A stretch of DNA of 9,461 nt from Flavobacteriales bacterium UBA974. Its GTDB lineage: Bacteria; Bacteroidota; Bacteroidia; Flavobacteriales_D; Sanyastnellaceae. The position numbers and the translations under genes were made by a program. The notes under the pieces were generated by a model that saw only the letters and a list, made by a program, of their open reading frames with translations, ran no database searches and was not told the DNA's origin. Below, piece after piece: positions 7,110 through 9,461 of this stretch (position 1 is the first letter of the stretch; every line of letters begins with the position of its first letter). The stretch is from the NCBI GenBank assembly GCA_002292405.1, contig DBBW01000021.1, forward strand, positions 1-9,461, in the 5' to 3' direction.

Positions 7110-9461
7110 TTAATACTTTACAATTTGAACCATGACGAACAAGCCATCTTCTAATTCAATTTTAACACCCTCAGCGCCATTCTTCCACTCAACGCTCTCA
7201 GCTAAGGTTTGAGTTCGAATATAGGGCAAATTTTCTTGTAATTGGCTACTTATTTCTTCTTCTGCATTTATTACAAGACTTATTCTATCTGTAACCTCTA
7301 AACCTAAGTCTTTCCTTACGTTTTGAACTCTATTAACAAACTCTCTTGACAGACCCTCAGCTTTTAAACTTTCATCAATTGTAATATCAAGAGCTACAGT
7401 TAATCCACCCTCACTTGACACTATCCACCCAGGGATATCCTCGGTAGAAATTTGGACGTCAGTTACAAGAATATCTACTTCACCCTGACCATCATCTGGT
7501 GTAATCGTAAGTTTACCTTCACTCTCTAATTCATCTGTAGATTCAACAGGTAAAGCATTTATTGCTGCTGCAATTGCCTTCATGCGTTTCCCATATCTTG
7601 GCCCGAGAGCTTTAAAGTCTGGCTTAATGCTCTTTACGATTCCACCTCCATCACGGATGATCTCAAGCTCTTTTACATTGACTTCCGAACGTATTAAATC
7701 TTCAATTGCAGAGAGTCTTTCCGCATATATATCATCTAAGACAGGAACCATAATTCTTCTTAAAGGCTGTCTAACTCTAATTTTCTCACGCTTTCTAAGA
7801 CTTAAAACTTGAGAGCACAATTTCCTCGCTAGTTCCATTCTAACTTCGAGTTCCGAATCAATCATTGACATGTCAGAGTTCGGAAAGTTTGCGAGGTGAA
7901 CTGAATTTTCAGCGCCGTCTCTGGATGCTCCAAGGCCTTCATTTAAATCGCGGTACAATCTATCCATAAAAAATGGAGCAATGGGCGAACTCAGTATCGC
8001 TGTTGTTCGAAGGCAAATAGCGAGAGTTTGGTATGCGGAAAGTTTATCCTCATTCATTGAACCCTTCCAAAATCTTTGTCTGTTTAGACGAATGTACCAG
8101 TTACTTAACTCATCAATAACGAAGCTTTGTAACAATCTCGCGGCACGGGTAGGTTCTAACTCCTCATATGCTTTATTCACTACTTGCGTTACTGTGTGCA
8201 TTCGTGAAAGTATCCATCGATCAATTTCTGGACGAGCTTCATAAGGCACTGTGGATTCATCCCCTTTCAACCCATCAATATTTGCGTAAAGTGCAAAGAA
8301 GTTAAACGTATTATGAAGTGTCCCGAAGAACTTCCTTGTTACTTCCGCTATTCCCTCTAAATCGAATTTTAAATTATCCCATGGTTGAGCATTGCTGATC
8401 ATATACCAACGAGTAGCATCGGGACCAAACTTTTCGAGTGTAGAAAATGGGTCAATCGCGTTGCCCAATCGCTTAGACATCTTCACCCCATTTTTATCTA
8501 ATACTAACCCATTTGAAATAACATTTTTGTATGCAACTTTATCGAAAACCATAGTAGAAATGGCATGTAGGGTATAGAACCAGCCTCTTGTTTGGTCTAC
8601 TCCTTCAGCAATAAAATCAGCTGGATACGCTTCCTCATGATCTACTTGCTCTTTGTTTTCAAACGGATAATGCCATTGTGCGTATGGCATTGAACCCGAA
8701 TCAAACCAAACGTCTATCAAATCACTCTCACGCTTCATCGCAGAGCCGTTTTCTGACTTCAAAACAATGGTGTCTACAACGTGTTTGTGGAGATCGAAAA
8801 ATTCATAGTTGGACTTTGACATATCACCCGGCTTAAAATCAGCAAGAGGATTTTCTTTCATGAACCCAGCTTCAACAGCTTCAGCACATCGAATGGACAG
8901 CTCTTCGACAGAACCTATGCACACTTCTTCTGAACCGTCTTCAGTTCTCCAAATAGGAATTGGGATCCCCCAGAAACGCGATCGGCTTAAATTCCAATCA
9001 TTCAGGTTTTCAAGCCATTTACCAAATCTTCCACTACCCGTACTTTCTGGCTTCCAGTTAATCGTGTTATTAAGCTCAGTCATTCTCTCTTTCTTAGCTG
9101 TTGCGTTAACAAACCAAGAATCAAGTGGAAAGTATAGAATAGGTTTATCCGTTCTCCAACAATGGGGGTACGAGTGAGCGTATTTTTCTACTTTAAAGGC
9201 CAGTCCTCGAGTTTTTAAATCTATCGCGATCTCAACATCTACAGATTTCTCTGGAGCCTCTCCATCTTTATAGTATTCATTCTTCACGAAACGACCAGGA
9301 AATGGACCGTACCCTTCGCGCAATCTACCTTGCATATCTACAAGTGGCACACCGTGACCCGATCCATCATCAACGAGCATTGGCGGAACACCTGCGGCTT
9401 TAGCTACCAAGGCATCATCTGCTCCAAATGTTGGTGCTGTGTGTACTATTCCCGTACCGTC
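7110..9461 (-). CDS. ileS: Isoleucyl-tRNA synthetase, 5' end missing
   Basis: IleS charges tRNA-Ile and clears mischarged valine. The last 783 residues are visible. The frame stays open to the window edge, where it reads DGTGIVHTAPTFGADDALVA, the conserved core of the CP1 editing domain, so the true start and the HIGH motif lie outside; a TTG at 9408-9410 is internal. Later landmarks, in visible-fragment numbering, are the post-editing 'PHCWRTDKP' (99-107), 'LSRSRFWGIPIPIW' (158-171), 'DVWFDSGSMPYAQWHYPF' (250-267), 'VDQTRGWFYT' (288-297) and the second class I signature KMSKRLGN (327-334, window about 8460-8483). The anticodon-binding domain includes 'LSNWYIRLNRQRFW' (452-465). A long C-terminal extension without zinc cysteines, ending 'GLFVMVQIVKY', resembles the long eukaryote-like IleS found in Bacteroidota. 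It is the first visible gene of the cluster and is followed at 10 bp by the DksA-like gene. Confidence 0.96.
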   Translation of the reverse strand, partial: DGTGIVHTAPTFGADDALVAKAAGVPPMLVDDGSGHGVPLVDMQGRLREGYGPFPGRFVKNEYYKDGEAPEKSVDVEIAIDLKTRGLAFKVEKYAHSYPHCWRTDKPILYFPLDSWFVNATAKKERMTELNNTINWKPESTGSGRFGKWLENLNDWNLSRSRFWGIPIPIWRTEDGSEEVCIGSVEELSIRCAEAVEAGFMKENPLADFKPGDMSKSNYEFFDLHKHVVDTIVLKSENGSAMKRESDLIDVWFDSGSMPYAQWHYPFENKEQVDHEEAYPADFIAEGVDQTRGWFYTLHAISTMVFDKVAYKNVISNGLVLDKNGVKMSKRLGNAIDPFSTLEKFGPDATRWYMISNAQPWDNLKFDLEGIAEVTRKFFGTLHNTFNFFALYANIDGLKGDESTVPYEARPEIDRWILSRMHTVTQVVNKAYEELEPTRAARLLQSFVIDELSNWYIRLNRQRFWKGSMNEDKLSAYQTLAICLRTTAILSSPIAPFFMDRLYRDLNEGLGASRDGAENSVHLANFPNSDMSMIDSELEVRMELARKLCSQVLSLRKREKIRVRQPLRRIMVPVLDDIYAERLSAIEDLIRSEVNVKELEIIRDGGGIVKSIKPDFKALGPRYGKRMKAIAAAINALPVESTDELESEGKLTITPDDGQGEVDILVTDVQISTEDIPGWIVSSEGGLTVALDITIDESLKAEGLSREFVNRVQNVRKDLGLEVTDRISLVINAEEEISSQLQENLPYIRTQTLAESVEWKNGAEGVKIELEDGLFVMVQIVKY

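Larger units (their letters stand above)
1..9461 (-). other. Seven-gene co-directional cluster, probable single operon
   Basis: All seven genes point the same way, and no junction exceeds 27 bp; two overlap and one abuts. No terminator-like hairpin with a T tract and no convincing promoter was seen between genes. The promoter driving the group is expected upstream of ileS, outside the window. Co-transcription is inferred from spacing only, and an internal promoter hidden in coding sequence, especially for the receptor, remains possible. Confidence 0.65.

Noticed and set aside
8809..9177. 122-residue plus-strand reading frame opposite ileS
   Set aside because: It is antisense to conserved IleS motifs and has no own motif or plausible upstream signals.
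9408..9410. TTG as a start of ileS
   Set aside because: The frame continues upstream to the window edge with the conserved editing-domain sequence GTGIVHTAPTFGADD, so the codon is an internal Leu.
1..9461. Search for mobile elements, CRISPR arrays, tRNA/rRNA genes, phage or defence genes
   Set aside because: The window is fully occupied by seven recognised genes with short junctions. I saw no long direct or inverted repeats, no repeat-spacer pattern and no transposase or nuclease-like proteins.

Overview
The window is a piece of a Bacteroidota chromosome, most likely from the Flavobacteriales or a close relative. Four protein traits support this: a long IspG with an extra central domain, a LspA with an insertion between its two catalytic aspartates, a DksA/TraR-type regulator that has lost most of its zinc-finger cysteines, and a TonB-dependent receptor that opens with a carboxypeptidase-regulatory-like domain. 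The DNA is AT-rich, and most starts lack a clear Shine-Dalgarno sequence, as is usual in this phylum. I cannot name a genus or species.

All seven genes lie on the minus strand and are packed end to end, so the window reads from right to left. The order is ileS (5' end outside the window), a DksA/TraR-family regulator, lspA, ispG, recO, a TonB-dependent outer-membrane receptor, and holB (3' end outside the window). The junctions are a 10-bp gap, a 17-bp gap, a 4-bp ATGA overlap, direct abutment, a 32-bp overlap and a 27-bp gap. No stretch over 300 bases lacks a gene. I see no RNA gene, mobile element, CRISPR array, terminator hairpin or convincing internal promoter. The simplest reading is one long co-transcribed unit whose promoter lies upstream of ileS, outside the window.

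Most of the genes are housekeeping: isoleucyl-tRNA charging, transcription control at RNA polymerase, lipoprotein signal peptide removal, isoprenoid (MEP) precursor synthesis, recombinational repair and clamp loading. The receptor is the outlier. It is an accessory nutrient-uptake gene lodged between recO and holB, and it starts inside recO.

I found no evidence of a previously undescribed system. The points most worth a second look are: (1) recO starts with TTG directly after, and in the same frame as, the ispG stop codon; (2) the receptor, which resembles haem or haemoprotein receptors, sits inside a housekeeping operon; (3) the ileS-lspA block is joined to the MEP gene ispG, where E. coli joins it to the MEP gene ispH.
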